Source of the DNA: Stenotrophomonas sp. MYb238
GTDB taxonomy: Bacteria; Pseudomonadota; Gammaproteobacteria; Xanthomonadales; Xanthomonadaceae
DNA length: 64,000 nucleotides
NCBI RefSeq assembly: GCF_009496535.1
Contig: NZ_WIDL01000006.1
Span: 120,033 to 184,032, forward strand
Direction of reading: 5' to 3'
Shown piece by piece: positions 62,795 through 64,000 of this stretch; position 1 is the first letter of the stretch, and every line of letters starts with the position of its first letter. The notes under the pieces are model-generated. The model worked only from the letters and a program-made list of their open reading frames with translations. It was not told the DNA's origin and did no database searches. The translations under genes were made by a program, and so were the position numbers.

Positions 62795-63604
62795 GTGACG
62801 CCCACCGCGACGGTCTCGGCCAACCTGGCCACGGCCTTCAGCATCAAGGGCGTGAGCTACTCGCTGTCCGCGGCGTGCGCCACCTCGGCGCACTGCATCG
62901 GCGCGGCAGCGGACCTGATCGGCCACGGCGCGCAGGACATCGTGTTCGCCGGCGGTGGCGAGGACCTGCACTGGTCGATGAGCGTAATGTTCGACGCCAT
63001 GGGCGCGCTGTCCACCGGCTTCAACGACACTCCCGCCCAGGCTTCGCGCCCTTATGACGCCAACCGCGATGGTTTCGTCATCGCCGGCGGCGCGGGCATG
63101 CTGGTGCTGGAAGAGTATGAGCATGCCGTCGCGCGCGGCGCACGCATCCACGCCGAGCTGATCGGCTACGGGGTGACGTCCGACGGTGCCGACATGGTCG
63201 CCCCGTCCGGGGAGGGCGCGGTGCGCTGCATGAAGATGGCGCTGTCCGGTATCGATCGCCCGATCGACTACCTCAACACCCACGGCACCTCGACGCCGCT
63301 GGGGGATATCACCGAGCTGGGCGCGGTGCGCGAGGTATTCGGGGACAAGGTGCCGCCGATCTCCTCGACCAAGGCGCTGTCGGGCCATTCGCTGGGCGCG
63401 GCGAGCGTGCACGAGGCGATCTTCTGCCTGCTGATGCTGCGCGACGGCTTCATGGCCGGCTCGGCCAACATCGAGACGCTGGACGAGCGCGCGGAGGGCT
63501 TTCCGATCCTGCGTCAGACGCGCGAGGCACAGCTGGACACGGTGATGTCCAACAGCTTCGGTTTTGGCGGTACGAACGCCACCCTGGTATTCGGCCGGGT
63601 GTGA
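62795..63604 (+). pseudogene. fabB: 3-oxoacyl-ACP synthase I, 5'-truncated fabB remnant
   Basis: About 265 residues matching FabB from just before its active-site region to the end: [29 protein letters not shown] (active-site Cys), [11 protein letters not shown] and [11 protein letters not shown] (both active-site His), ending [17 protein letters not shown]. The first ~140 residues of the fold are missing: between the M28 gene stop and this point there are only ~68 bases, in no frame resembling FabB. A GTG at 62795 could start translation, but no ribosome-binding site is visible. Most likely a non-functional fragment left by a rearrangement. Confidence 0.85.
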
Positions 63605-63908
63605 TCTTCGCGTTCGAGCGGTAGTGATTGAAGCAACGGCGCCAATTGGCGCCGTTGTCGTATGCGCGGCCGGCGTGGATCCACCGCCAAGGCTTCATCC
63701 CGCCTGTCTTTGCTTGCGAGAATCCTGTTCCGGCCCAGTGGCCAAGCCTGCAGGTGTTGGCTATAGGCCCGACCATGCTGTCTGCAAGCGGCTGCATGCA
63801 CCGTCGCAACGCTCCCTGGCCGTGCGTTAGGCGCGGTCGGCGCAGCTTGGCTTGGAGCGGCGCTGAGTGCAGGACTCCAAGAATCCGCCTCTATTCCGCC
63901 CAAAAGCA
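63605..63908. other. Intergenic region before rrn operon end, no gene seen
   Basis: About 300 bases between the fabB remnant and the rrn terminator. Holds a perfect 24-base palindrome (63634-63657) and no convincing ORF. Confidence 0.5.
63634..63657. terminator. Perfect 24-base palindrome after fabB remnant
   Basis: CAACGGCGCCAA and its exact complement with no loop. No T-run. It may stop transcription from fabB or be a protein-binding site. Confidence 0.6.
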
Positions 63909-63910
63909 AA

Positions 63911-63948
63911 CCCCCGCTGCATGAGCAGCGGGGGTTTGGGGATAAAAA
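63911..63948 (-). terminator. rrn operon terminator
   Basis: On the minus strand the 5S end is followed by TTTTTATCCCC, then a CCCCCGCTGC / GCAGCGGGGG stem (63911-63934) and TTTGCTTTTGG, a classic terminator of the rRNA transcript. Confidence 0.85.
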
Positions 63949-64000
63949 CCCTGGCGATGACCTACTCTCGCATGGCTTGAGCCACACTACCATCGGCGCA
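63949..64000 (-). rRNA. rrf: 5S ribosomal RNA (3' end only)
   Basis: The reverse complement of the last ~52 bases reads TGCGCCGATGGTAGTG... to ...GAGAGTAGGTCATCGCCAGG, the conserved 3' end of bacterial 5S rRNA. The remainder lies past the right edge. It shows that an rRNA operon on the minus strand ends here. Confidence 0.95.

Overview
The window is high-GC, gene-dense bacterial DNA that fits a gammaproteobacterium of the Xanthomonadaceae (Stenotrophomonas / Pseudoxanthomonas / Luteimonas / Lysobacter type). The reasons are the GTAGGAGCG-headed palindromic repeats (the SMAG/REP type described in Stenotrophomonas maltophilia), several large TonB-dependent receptors including an Oar-like one, the style of the protein sequences, and the 3' end of a 5S rRNA at the right edge. 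Genus and species cannot be fixed from this sequence alone.

Layout. 1-2.7 kb: the 5' end of an HglS/YdcJ-type 2-oxoadipate dioxygenase gene, a secreted unknown protein, a HAD hydrolase, an EF-hand protein and a small membrane protein. 2.8-28.2 kb: a long set of genes that together read as a peptidoglycan-fragment (muropeptide) capture and catabolism locus. The left, minus-strand arm holds a transglutaminase-fold protein, an Oar-like TonB receptor, a stand-alone diaminopimelate decarboxylase, an AmiD-type amidase lipoprotein, a second TonB receptor, a class-C serine hydrolase, a third TonB receptor, a second AmiD lipoprotein, an exported MurQ/GckR-like SIS protein and a VanX/DdpX dipeptidase. 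The right, plus-strand arm holds an NlpC/P60 endopeptidase, an L-Ala-D/L-Glu epimerase, an RpiR/MurR-type regulator, an L,D-transpeptidase-fold protein and a glutamate/dicarboxylate symporter. Two promoter regions in this locus (about 9.87-9.94 and 21.47-21.54 kb) share a near-perfect AT-rich palindrome placed at exactly the same distance from a TTGACC -35 box. They are the best candidates for the local regulator's operators.

28.4-35.6 kb: PQQ-type sugar dehydrogenase, membrane protein, GH3 glycosidase with a LacI-type operator, MscS-like channel, FolB and TsaD. 35.8-39.9 kb: rpsU, yqeY, yihY and dnaG, the macromolecular-synthesis cluster, here without rpoD next to dnaG. 39.9-41.4 kb: a DUF442-type phosphatase and a bile-acid-type symporter. 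41.6-50.0 kb: the complete aa3 cytochrome c oxidase block (ctaB, ctaA, a thioredoxin-fold protein, SURF1, twin-TM protein, ctaE, ctaG, a 44-residue protein, ctaD, ctaC, DUF2244). 50.3-63.6 kb: PutA, PnuC, FadL, rhomboid protease, a DUF1820 gene that looks leaderless, CtpA protease, EnvC, a beta-solenoid repeat protein, an M28 peptidase, and a fabB remnant lacking its first third. 63.9-64.0 kb: rrn terminator and 5S rRNA 3' end.

How it works together (inference): AmiD enzymes free stem peptides from glycan; DdpX, NlpC/P60 and possibly the serine hydrolase shorten them; TonB receptors import fragments; the epimerase turns L-Ala-D-Glu into L-Ala-L-Glu; LysA decarboxylates meso-DAP to lysine; the symporter may bring in glutamate. 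The SIS-domain regulator would sense a sugar phosphate derived from MurNAc or GlcNAc.
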